Shown here piece by piece: positions 1 through 6,112 of a DNA stretch of 11,323 bases. The notes under the pieces are model-generated. The model worked only from the letters and a program-made list of their open reading frames with translations. It searched no databases and was not told the origin of the DNA. Source of the stretch: DASRJX01 sp035649235 (GTDB lineage: Bacteria > Acidobacteriota > Polarisedimenticolia > Gp22-AA2); the NCBI GenBank assembly GCA_035649235.1, contig DASRJX010000122.1, forward strand, positions 1-11,323. Reading direction: 5' to 3'. Every line of letters starts with the position of its first letter. Within the stretch, counting starts at the first letter, position 1. The translations under genes and the position numbers were made by a program.

Positions 1-107
1 TCCTCCTCACCCTCCCGAACATCCCCGACCGGAGCGTGCCGATCGGCGCCTCGAGCGACGACAACGTCGAGGTCCGGCGCCGCGGCACGCCGCCGCGCTT
101 CGAGTTC
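1..107 (+). repeat. Exact 107-bp direct repeat of an internal serS segment
   Basis: Positions 1-107 match 641-747 base for base, and the match breaks at 108 (a) versus 748 (g). The second copy lies inside intact serS and encodes about residues 100-134, the end of the coiled-coil arm and the linker into the catalytic core. Because the first copy begins at base 1, the true length of the duplication cannot be seen. Perfect identity means either a very recent duplication or an assembly artefact at a contig end; the sequence alone does not decide. Confidence 0.95.
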
Positions 108-155
108 AGCCCCAGAGAGAAAACACGGCATGCCCTCGCCCCGGGCTCGGTGTGA
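3..155 (+). pseudogene. Truncated serS fragment at the left edge
   Basis: Read in the serS frame, bases 3-107 encode SerRS residues 100-134 (beginning LLTLPNIPDRS, ending RFEF). After the junction the frame stays open for 15 codons unrelated to SerRS and stops at TGA 153-155. No start codon is visible and the catalytic domain (motifs 2 and 3) is absent, so it cannot be a working synthetase. The complete serS follows on the same strand about 190 bp later. If the DNA is real, this is the remnant of a partial tandem duplication. If it is an assembly error, it has no biological meaning. Confidence 0.5.
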
Positions 156-307
156 TGCGAGATACAACAGACTGTGGTGGCAGCCTGATACCACCGATGC
201 TCCGAGCCTGTCAAGCGGCTGGAAGAGGAAGGGTTCGAGATTCTCCGCCACCCCCATACTCAATCCGTGGTCTGACGAGCGCCCGCTGCGAGAAATCGGG
301 AGTCCGT
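108..307. other. Intergenic stretch without a recognisable gene
   Basis: Between the serS fragment and the serS promoter I find no gene I can support. By my count bases 121-300 are about 62% GC, lower than serS (around 70% in the lines I counted). The serS frame happens to be open back to an ATG at 130, but that extension resembles nothing in SerRS. A 28-codon open stretch at 189-275 ends in EILRHPHTQSVV and has no start. The segment may hold decayed or foreign DNA and the upstream control region of serS. Confidence 0.5.
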
Positions 308-337
308 TTGACACCCCGAAAAGTAGCGCGCTAGACT
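308..337 (+). promoter_or_regulatory. Sigma-70 type promoter of serS
   Basis: A perfect -35 box TTGACA (308-313) is followed after 18 nt by TAGACT (332-337), which matches four of six bases of the -10 consensus. The predicted start of transcription is about 344-346, so it coincides with the serS ATG at 346. No Shine-Dalgarno is present in the 8 nt between the -10 box and the ATG. The serS mRNA is therefore probably leaderless. This is an inference from spacing. Confidence 0.6.
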
Positions 338-345
338 CCGCCGCG

Positions 346-1623
346 ATGCTCGATATGGTGTGGGTCCGCGATCACCTCGACGAGGTGGAGGGGGCGCTCC
401 GCAACCGCGGCGGATCCTTCGACGTGGCGGAGGTGCGGCGGCTCGACGGCGATCGGCGCGCGGCTCTCCGGGAGGTCGAGACGCTCAAGGCGCGCAGGAA
501 CGCGGTCTCGGCCGACATCGCGCGCCTGAAGCGGGAGGGGAAGAACGCTCAGGATCTGATCGAAGAGATGCGCCGGGCGGGCGACCGGATCAAGGATCTC
601 GACGAGAAGTCGGCCGCGGCCGACGACGCGCTGCAGCAGATCCTCCTCACCCTCCCGAACATCCCCGACCGGAGCGTGCCGATCGGCGCCTCGAGCGACG
701 ACAACGTCGAGGTCCGGCGCCGCGGCACGCCGCCGCGCTTCGAGTTCGAGCCGAAGGCGCACTGGGACCTCGGCGTGGCGCTCGGCATCCTCGACTTCGA
801 GCGCGCCGCCAAGATCACCGGGGCTCGGTTCGCCGTCTACGCCGGCGCCGGGGCGCGCCTGGAGCGGGCGCTCATCAACTTCATGCTCGATCTGCACACC
901 AAGGAGCACGGCTACACGGAGATCCTGCCGCCGTTCATGGTCAACGAGAAAGCGATGACCGGAACGGGCAACCTGCCGAAGTTCGCCGCCGACCTGTTCC
1001 GGCTGGAGCAGGTCGGCTATTACCTGATACCGACCGCCGAGGTCCCGCTGACCAACCTGCACCGCGAGGAGATCCTCGACGGCGCGCGGCTGCCGATCTC
1101 GTACACGGCCTTCACGCCCTGCTTTCGCAGCGAGGCCGGCTCGTATGGCAAGGATGTCAAGGGATTGATCCGGCAGCACCAGTTCAACAAGGTCGAGCTG
1201 GTGAAGCTGACCCGGCCCGAGGACTCGTTCGAGGCGCTCGAGCGCCTGACCGCCGACGCGGAGAGCGTGCTGCAGCGCCTCGGCCTGCCGTACCGGGTAG
1301 TCACGCTGTGCTCCGCCGACATGGGCTTCGCCTCCGCCAAGACGTACGATCTCGAGGTCTGGCTGCCGTCGTTCAACGCCTACCGGGAGATCTCCTCCTG
1401 CTCCAACTGCACCGACTTCCAGGCGCGCCGCGCCGGCATCCGTTTTCGCCGGGGTCCCTCCGGGAAGTCGGAGCTGGTGCACACGCTGAACGGGTCGGGG
1501 CTCGCGGTGGGCCGGACGCTGGTCGCCATCCTGGAGAACTTCCAGCGCGTGGACGGCGGCGTCGCCATCCCGGAAGCCCTGCGGCCCTATTTTGGCGCCG
1601 CGTCCATCGAGCCGCCCCGCTAG
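346..1623 (+). CDS. serS: Seryl-tRNA synthetase
   Basis: Charges tRNA-Ser with serine using ATP; a cytosolic class II aminoacyl-tRNA synthetase. The 425-residue product has the usual bacterial length. It opens with MLDMVWVRDHLDEVEGALRNRG, typical of the family, followed by a charged, helical coiled-coil arm (about residues 30-105) that grips the long variable arm of tRNA-Ser. The core shows the serine-site TAEVPL, motif 2 (FRSEAGSYGKDVKGLIRQHQF) and motif 3 (NGSGLAVGRTLVAILENFQ). The start at 346 is chosen because it gives the family N-terminus and sits right behind a promoter; the frame is open upstream to 130 but that part is not SerRS-like. An internal 107-bp segment (641-747) is repeated at the left edge. 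A tRNA-Ser(UGA) gene lies 3.9 kb downstream, with other genes between. Confidence 0.97.
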   Translation: MLDMVWVRDHLDEVEGALRNRGGSFDVAEVRRLDGDRRAALREVETLKARRNAVSADIARLKREGKNAQDLIEEMRRAGDRIKDLDEKSAAADDALQQILLTLPNIPDRSVPIGASSDDNVEVRRRGTPPRFEFEPKAHWDLGVALGILDFERAAKITGARFAVYAGAGARLERALINFMLDLHTKEHGYTEILPPFMVNEKAMTGTGNLPKFAADLFRLEQVGYYLIPTAEVPLTNLHREEILDGARLPISYTAFTPCFRSEAGSYGKDVKGLIRQHQFNKVELVKLTRPEDSFEALERLTADAESVLQRLGLPYRVVTLCSADMGFASAKTYDLEVWLPSFNAYREISSCSNCTDFQARRAGIRFRRGPSGKSELVHTLNGSGLAVGRTLVAILENFQRVDGGVAIPEALRPYFGAASIEPPR

Positions 1624-1642
1624 CGGCGGGCCCGGGCGTCGC

Positions 1643-2509
1643 ATGCGTCGCGCCCGGAGTCGTGCGGTGCGTCGGGCCACGATGTCGGCGCTGCTCCTCG
1701 TGGCGGCCGTCCTGCCGGCCCCCGGGACGCCGGGCGCGGCGGCGGGCGAGCCGGAGCCCCCGCTGCCGCGGAAGAGTTTCCGTGAGGCGGCCCGGACCTT
1801 CTTCGACGACGGCGCCTACCTCTTCACGTTTCCCGCCCGCACGAACGCCAAGGGGGCCTGGCTGACGGCCGGCGTCACCGTGGGCACCCTCCTGCTCATC
1901 GAGCGGGACGACGCCATCCGGGAGCAGGTCCTGGAGAACGACAGCCACGCCGCGGATCGGCTGGGGCATCTGTTCGAGCCGCTCGGCCGCGCCTCGGTCG
2001 AGGCCGCGGCGCTCGGCCTCTTCTATGCGACGGGACGCCTGACGCGCCACCCCCACGCCACCGACACCGCCGCCACGGCCTTCGAGGCCTATCTCTGGAC
2101 CCTCGTCATCACGAGCGCGGCCAAGGCGGCGTTCGGCCGCGAGCGGCCGACCGGGGACGCCGACGCGCACGGCTTCTTCGAGGGAGAGACCATCTTCCCG
2201 TCGGGCCACACCTCGCGCTCGTTCGCCATCGCCGCCGTGCTCGCGGATCGGTACGGGCGCCCGGCCGCCTGGATCGCATACCCGGTGGCCGCGCTCACGG
2301 GGCTCGCGACCGTGCAGCAGGACTCGCACTGGGCCTCCGACATCCTGGCGGGCGCGGGGCTCGGCCTGGCGATCGGCAAGGGGATCGCGTCGCGCCATCG
2401 GTGGAACCCCGAAGCGGGGGCGCCTGCAGCAGGCACGACGACGGGCCCGCCCACGGTCTGGCAGGTGCGACCTCTGCCCGGCGGCGCGATCCTGTCGTTT
2501 TGCTACTGA
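1643..2509 (+). CDS. PAP2 superfamily phosphatase, exported
   Basis: Probable phosphatidic-acid or diphosphate phosphatase acting outside the cytoplasm; the substrate is unknown. With the 1643 start it has 288 residues: an arginine-rich n-region, a hydrophobic stretch (about 15-25) and a small-residue cleavage zone near residue 35, which reads as a signal peptide. Family motif 1 is K161-x6-R168-P169 (KAAFGRERP), motif 2 is PSGH with H189, and motif 3 has H229-x3-D233 (HWASD). The motif-3 Ser-Arg pair is Ala222-Thr223, so one phosphate-binding arginine is missing. The tail ends PGGAILSFCY. It begins 19 bp after serS on the same strand with no promoter seen, so it may be co-transcribed. Alternative starts are 1592 (overlapping serS) and 1682; no clear Shine-Dalgarno settles this. 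Confidence 0.85.
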   Translation: MRRARSRAVRRATMSALLLVAAVLPAPGTPGAAAGEPEPPLPRKSFREAARTFFDDGAYLFTFPARTNAKGAWLTAGVTVGTLLLIERDDAIREQVLENDSHAADRLGHLFEPLGRASVEAAALGLFYATGRLTRHPHATDTAATAFEAYLWTLVITSAAKAAFGRERPTGDADAHGFFEGETIFPSGHTSRSFAIAAVLADRYGRPAAWIAYPVAALTGLATVQQDSHWASDILAGAGLGLAIGKGIASRHRWNPEAGAPAAGTTTGPPTVWQVRPLPGGAILSFCY

Positions 2510-2533
2510 TCTCCGAGCGCCGTGCCGGCAGGC

Positions 2534-2539
2534 TACAAT
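2534..2539 (+). promoter_or_regulatory. -10 box of the methyltransferase gene
   Basis: TACAAT matches five of six consensus bases and lies 7 nt before the ATG at 2547. Transcription would begin at about that ATG, giving a leaderless mRNA. An earlier ATG (2538) overlaps the -10 box itself and is therefore unlikely as the start. No good -35 box is seen. Confidence 0.5.
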
Positions 2540-2546
2540 GCGCCCG

Positions 2547-3371
2547 ATGTCTCCCGAATCGCAGGATGAGCCGCGGCGGCGGTTCCGGGCCGATCGGCTG
2601 CACGAGGCGCCGGCCGCGGATCGCCCGCTGGCGTTCCGCGAGGTGTACGACGAGATCCTGCGGCGCATCCTCGCGGAGCGGCCGCTCGACGCCCGGGCGC
2701 TGCGGCTGGGGGCCAACGACAAGATCGCGCAGTTCGTCCGGGCCACGGCGGGCGGCGGCCTCTCGGTGCTGGAGGTCGGATGCGGGTTCGGGGCGACAGC
2801 GCTGCACGTCGGGCGCGGGCAACGGGAGATGGTGGGCGTGGACGCCGCGCCGGCCGGCATCGACGCGGCCCGGCGCCTGGGGGCCGGGCGCCCCGAGCTG
2901 CGCTTCGAGGTCATGGACGCCACCCGGCTGGAGTTCCCGGACGGACACTTCGATCTGGTCTACTCCATCGACCTGATCGAGCACCTCCATCCCGACGACG
3001 TCGGCCGCCATCTGAGAGAAGCCCGCCGCGTGCTGCGCCCCGGCGGCTGCCTCATCGTCAAGACGCCGAGCGAGCTGACGGGTCCGCACGAGGGGGAGGA
3101 CCCCGGCGACCAGGGCTTCCTCCACTTCCGCGAGTACCGCTACGGCACGCTCCTGCCTCTCCTGAGGGAGGCGGGCTTCCGGCGCCTCAGCACGCCGGCG
3201 CTCAGCATGCGCCTCGCGTGCCGCCTGCCGGGGCCTTCCTGGTTCCCCGCCTCTGCCAACCTGATGCCCGAGAGGATCGCGCTGCTCGCGCCCTACCGCA
3301 GCCGCGCCTCCCGATTCCTGGCCCGGCTGCTGGGGGTCAAGCAGGTCGTCATCGTCGCCAGGCGGGACTGA
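2547..3371 (+). CDS. Class I SAM-dependent methyltransferase (type 11 like)
   Basis: Transfers a methyl group from S-adenosylmethionine to an unknown acceptor; probably cytosolic. In the 274-residue product, motif I is VLEVGCGFG (74-82), the acidic end of strand 2 is D99 in VGVDA, motif II is FDLVYSIDLIEHL (135-147), and the following strand is RVLRPGGCLIVKTP (161-174). About 70 residues precede the Rossmann core, and a roughly 100-residue C-terminal part (FLHFREYRYGTLLPLLREAGF onward) probably forms the acceptor site. This layout is common in methyltransferases acting on small molecules, lipids or sugars, but nothing here identifies the target. The start at 2547 is preferred over 2538 because of the -10 box. 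It converges on the antiporter gene with a 30-bp gap and no visible terminator hairpin. Confidence 0.88.
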   Translation: MSPESQDEPRRRFRADRLHEAPAADRPLAFREVYDEILRRILAERPLDARALRLGANDKIAQFVRATAGGGLSVLEVGCGFGATALHVGRGQREMVGVDAAPAGIDAARRLGAGRPELRFEVMDATRLEFPDGHFDLVYSIDLIEHLHPDDVGRHLREARRVLRPGGCLIVKTPSELTGPHEGEDPGDQGFLHFREYRYGTLLPLLREAGFRRLSTPALSMRLACRLPGPSWFPASANLMPERIALLAPYRSRASRFLARLLGVKQVVIVARRD

Positions 3372-3401
3372 CGTGCGGGGAGCCGCTGCCGCCGGCGTCC
3401 T

Positions 3402-5429
3402 TCAGGCGCGCCGGGCGATCACGTCTTCGACGCCGGCCACCTGCTCGGCGGCGCCGCTCACCAGGATGGTGTCCCCGGCCCGCAGCGTGAACTGGGCGTC
3501 GGGGGCGTGGTTGACGATCCCGTCGCGCACCACCGCCAGGACCAGCGCCCCCGTCGCCTCGCGGATGCCGGCGTCGCGCAGCGGGCGGCCCACGAGCGCC
3601 GAGCCCGCTTCGATGTCGAAGAACTCCACGCGCAGCGAGTCGAGGGAGCGCCGCACGTCCCCGAGGGGCAGCGGGGTGAAGTCAGGCCGGCGGAAGATCT
3701 CGTAGCGGCCGCTGCGCACGCGGCCGATCTGACGCTCCAGCTCCTGCCGCGGGACGTTGAGGCGCCTCAGGGTCCGGGCGATGAACTCGACCCCGACCTC
3801 GAAGGTCTCGTGCACGACCTCGTCGGCGCCGTCCCGGTAGAGCGGCTCGTCCTCGGAGGCCCGGCGGCCGCGGGCCAGGATGAACAGGTCGGGGTTGGCG
3901 CGCCGGCTCCAGCGTATGACGCGGCGCGCCATGAGCTGGTCGGGGAGCGTGACCAGGAGGATGCGCGCCTGCTCGATGCCGCACCGCTTCAGGAGATCCT
4001 CGCTGCCGGCGTCGCCGTACAGGACCGGGTGGCCGCGCCGGCGCGCCTCGCGCACCAGGTCCGGATCGATCTCGAGCCCCACGAACGGCGCGCCGTTCGA
4101 CAGCAGCACCTCCCCCAGGGTCCGCCCGACGCTGCCGTACCCCAGGACGACGATGTGGCGCGAGGGGCTGTCGTCCTTCTGCGTCCCGGCCACCTGCACG
4201 TCGAGCACGTTCTTCTCGTAGCGCCGCGCCAGGCGCTCCCAGGACGGCAGCAGGCCGCCCGTCACGCGGGCCAGCTCGGAGCCGAGCCGCTGACTGTTGC
4301 GCATCAGGAGCGGCGCCAGCATCATCGACACGACCGAGGCCGCGATGGCGGTCTTGAAGATCTCGGGGCTGATGAGGCCGGAGCGCTCGCCCATCACGGC
4401 GATCAGGAACGAGAACTCCCCGACCTGCGCCAGGTTCATGCCGACCTGGAGGGCGACCGGGAGCGGGAAGCCGAAGGCGGCGATCGAGGCGGCCGTGATC
4501 AGCGTCTTGCCGACGACGATGGTGACGACGACCAGCAGCACCGCCGGCCAGGCCGACAGGGTGAAGGGGAGGTCGAGCAGCATCCCCATGGCGACGAAGA
4601 AGACCCCGGCGAAGACGTCGCGGAACGGCACCACGCCGGCGCTCATCTGGTGGGCGTACTCGGTGCCGCCCAGGATGAGGCCGGCCAGGAAGGCGCCCAG
4701 GGCGTAGGAGACGCCGAAGATGTGGCTGATCCAGGCCATTCCGAGGCAGATCGTCAGCGTCACCAGGAGCATCATCTCCTGGCTGCGGCTGCGGGCCATC
4801 AGGTGCAGGAACTTCGGCATGATGCGGCGGCTCAGGATGTAGGTGATCGACAACAGGAAGGCGGCGCGCGCCAGGGCCGCCACCAGGTTCAGCGCCGCCA
4901 TCCCCGGCGCGCCGCCGGCCAGCGGCAGCAGGATCATCATCGGGACGACGCTCAGGTCCTGGAAGATCAGGATGCCGACCCCGAGCCGCCCCGGCAGCGA
5001 GTCGAGCTGCCCCTGGTCCATCAGGCTCTTCAGGACGACGGCCGTGCTGCTGAGGGCGACGATGCAGCCGATGAACATCGAGGTGCGGAACGACCAGCCC
5101 AGGAGGGCGGCCGGACCGAGCGCCGCCAGGATGGTGAGGACGATCTGCAGCATGCCGCCGCCGATGGCCACCCGGCGAATCCTCAGGAAGTGTTGCGGGT
5201 CGAACTCCAACCCGATGGTGAACATCAGGAGGAGGACGCCCAGCTCGGCGAGGGAGGAGATGGTGTCGCCCGCCGTCAGCCGGCCGAGGACGTTCGGCCC
5301 CAGGAGCACGCCCGACAGGAGGTATCCGACGACGGGTGGCAGCCGCAGCCGCGACACCAGCAGCAGGACGGCGCAGGCCACCGCCAGCAGGACGACCAGC
5401 AATCCGATGAGATCGATCGGCTGGCTCAT
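3402..5429 (-). CDS. CPA2 family cation:proton antiporter with RCK domains (KefB/KefC/YbaL type)
   Basis: Inner-membrane monovalent cation/proton exchanger or K+ efflux protein with a cytoplasmic gating module. Residues 1-380 are very hydrophobic and should form about 12-13 helices. They include VGYLLSGVLLGPN (34-46), LSSTAVVLKSL (126-136) and the ion-binding Gln157-Asp158 in LIFQDLSVVP; a Q-D pair is typical of Kef-like K+ systems. A Rossmann RCK_N domain follows (about 425-545) with nucleotide-binding GYGSVG at 430-435 and E453 near the end of its second strand. A TrkA_C domain covers about 595-675 (EFFDIEAGSALVGRPL, ending in GDTILVSGAAEQ). The length of 675 residues fits the family. Glutathione gating as in KefC cannot be claimed. 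It diverges from tRNA-Ser; no clear promoter or Shine-Dalgarno is seen before its ATG. Confidence 0.93.
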   Translation of the reverse strand: MSQPIDLIGLLVVLLAVACAVLLLVSRLRLPPVVGYLLSGVLLGPNVLGRLTAGDTISSLAELGVLLLMFTIGLEFDPQHFLRIRRVAIGGGMLQIVLTILAALGPAALLGWSFRTSMFIGCIVALSSTAVVLKSLMDQGQLDSLPGRLGVGILIFQDLSVVPMMILLPLAGGAPGMAALNLVAALARAAFLLSITYILSRRIMPKFLHLMARSRSQEMMLLVTLTICLGMAWISHIFGVSYALGAFLAGLILGGTEYAHQMSAGVVPFRDVFAGVFFVAMGMLLDLPFTLSAWPAVLLVVVTIVVGKTLITAASIAAFGFPLPVALQVGMNLAQVGEFSFLIAVMGERSGLISPEIFKTAIAASVVSMMLAPLLMRNSQRLGSELARVTGGLLPSWERLARRYEKNVLDVQVAGTQKDDSPSRHIVVLGYGSVGRTLGEVLLSNGAPFVGLEIDPDLVREARRRGHPVLYGDAGSEDLLKRCGIEQARILLVTLPDQLMARRVIRWSRRANPDLFILARGRRASEDEPLYRDGADEVVHETFEVGVEFIARTLRRLNVPRQELERQIGRVRSGRYEIFRRPDFTPLPLGDVRRSLDSLRVEFFDIEAGSALVGRPLRDAGIREATGALVLAVVRDGIVNHAPDAQFTLRAGDTILVSGAAEQVAGVEDVIARRA

Positions 5430-5476
5430 TGGCGATGGGGACCGCCGGGACGCTCAGGTCGCCGCGGCCGCGCCGG

Positions 5477-5482
5477 TATAAT
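5477..5482 (+). promoter_or_regulatory. Consensus -10 box of tRNA-Ser
   Basis: A perfect TATAAT lies 9 nt before the mature 5' end of tRNA-Ser, so the precursor would carry only a 1-3 nt leader. The -35 region (around 5454-5459) is poor. The divergent antiporter gene starts at 5429. Confidence 0.6.
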
Positions 5483-5491
5483 GCCACCGAT

Positions 5492-5576
5492 GGAGGGGTG
5501 GCCGAGCGGCTGAAGGCGGCGGTCTTGAAAATCGCTGGCGCGCAAGCGCCCGTGGGTTCGAATCCCACCCCCTCCG
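5492..5576 (+). tRNA. tRNA-Ser, anticodon UGA
   Basis: An 85-nt class II tRNA. The acceptor stem GGAGGGG (5492-5498) pairs perfectly with CCCCTCC (5569-5575), with discriminator G5576. The anticodon stem is GCGGT/ATCGC (one G-U pair) around the loop CTTGAAA, with anticodon TGA at 5526-5528, which reads UCA and probably other UCN codons. A long variable arm (GGCGC-GCAA-GCGCC) marks it as serine type. The T arm is GTGGG-TTCGAAT-CCCAC. The 3' CCA is not encoded. It is closely similar in plan to E. coli tRNA-Ser(UGA), from memory. It ends 19 bp before the stop of the gene on the opposite strand. Confidence 0.97.
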
Positions 5577-5595
5577 ATCCCGCTGCGGGCGCCCG

Positions 5596-6042
5596 CTACC
5601 TCCGGGCCGCGGCCACGGCCGGCGCGCCAGACGGCAGCCACTCGACCTCGCCGACGGCCGAGTTGACCACGAAGACGCGGAGGTTGTTGCTCGCGCGGTC
5701 GGTGGGGACGACGAAGAATCCAGGTCGATCGGGCGCGTAGCCGGTCGTGAAGCCGACGATCTCCTCTCCGTCCTTGAACGTCACCCGGATCCGGCGTCCC
5801 TGATCCGGCGTCCGGCCGAAGGTCTTGTCCTCGACGTGGTGCCGGTTCCCCTCCAGGGACTTCACGAAGAAGACCGCCTTCAGGGACACGAGCGAGATGC
5901 GGGCCGGCGCGCTCTTCTCCTCGCCGCGCGGCTGGACGTGGAACTCCATCTTGTTCGGGGCGAAGTCGTGCGTCCCCCCCTTGAGCGTGCCGCCATCGAG
6001 GAAACGGATGACGACCGACTGGGCCGTCGCTGGCGTGATCAT
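5596..6042 (-). CDS. Small conserved protein of unknown function (possible DUF6982-like)
   Basis: A 148-residue soluble protein without signal peptide or membrane helix. Short beta-rich phrases dominate: VVIRFLDGGTLKGGTHDF, PNKMEFHVQP, LKAVFFVKSLEGN, RIRVTFKDGEEIVGFTTGY, and PGFFVVPTDRASNNLRVFVV. The 'RFxDGxxLKGxTHDFxPNxxxFHV...LKAVFFVK' pattern is one I recall from small proteins of Acidobacteriota and Myxococcota, annotated as DUF6982 or close to PilZ proteins. I could not check this and the function is unknown. The internal echo of VVIRFLDGGTLKG and IRVTFKDGEEIVG hints at two similar small barrel modules. The start follows an eight-G tract. It converges on tRNA-Ser with a 19-bp gap and diverges from the dipeptidase gene. 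Confidence 0.8.
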   Translation of the reverse strand: MITPATAQSVVIRFLDGGTLKGGTHDFAPNKMEFHVQPRGEEKSAPARISLVSLKAVFFVKSLEGNRHHVEDKTFGRTPDQGRRIRVTFKDGEEIVGFTTGYAPDRPGFFVVPTDRASNNLRVFVVNSAVGEVEWLPSGAPAVAAARR

Positions 6043-6049
6043 CAGTCAA

Positions 6050-6057
6050 CCCCCCCC
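6050..6057 (-). promoter_or_regulatory. Eight-G tract as possible ribosome binding site
   Basis: Read on the minus strand, eight G residues end 7 nt before the ATG of the 148-residue protein. They could pair with the CCUCC of 16S rRNA through G-C and G-U pairs. No better Shine-Dalgarno is present. Confidence 0.35.
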
Positions 6058-6062
6058 GCCAG

Positions 6063-6091
6063 AAGATGGCGCCGACGCAGCCGGGCGTCAA
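6063..6091 (-). promoter_or_regulatory. Possible promoter of the 148-residue protein gene
   Basis: On the minus strand, TTGACG (bases 6091-6086), five of six of the -35 consensus, is followed after exactly 17 nt by CATCTT (6068-6063), which matches only three of six of the -10. It would give a short leader containing the eight-G tract. The weak -10 keeps this tentative. Confidence 0.3.
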
Positions 6092-6097
6092 GCGGGG

Positions 6098-6103
6098 TAC
6101 CAT
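6098..6103 (+). promoter_or_regulatory. Possible -10 box of the dipeptidase gene
   Basis: TACCAT (four of six consensus bases) lies 9 nt before the GTG at 6113. This supports the GTG start and a nearly leaderless mRNA. No convincing -35 box is seen. Confidence 0.35.
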
Positions 6104-6112
6104 ACGCCCGCC

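Noticed and set aside
189..275. Short open frame ending EILRHPHTQSVV, perhaps the tail of a toxin such as HicA
   Set aside because: It has no start codon, is only 28 codons long, and the match to HicA stops after a few residues.
130..345. In-frame upstream extension of serS to an ATG at 130
   Set aside because: The added 72 residues do not resemble SerRS, and the promoter (308-337) lies inside it. The ATG at 346 gives the family N-terminus.
331..1680. Long minus-strand ORF (449 codons) over serS
   Set aside because: Antisense shadow of a confidently identified gene in GC-rich DNA; arginine-rich composition and no domain.
2538..2546. Earlier ATG for the methyltransferase
   Set aside because: It overlaps the TACAAT -10 box, so a transcript from that promoter would not contain it.
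3507..5513. Long plus-strand ORF (668 codons) over the antiporter
   Set aside because: Shadow of the antiporter gene; the product is a low-complexity run of Asp, Glu, Gln, Arg and His without any domain, and it would cover the tRNA-Ser start.
5585..5596. 12-bp perfect palindrome between tRNA-Ser and the convergent gene, as a terminator
   Set aside because: The two arms touch, leaving no loop, and no T-run follows on either strand; palindromes of G and C are expected at this composition.
5825..6112. N-terminal extension of the dipeptidase frame to 5825
   Set aside because: It runs antisense through the 148-residue protein gene and would bury the signal peptide; the GTG at 6113 explains the export signal.
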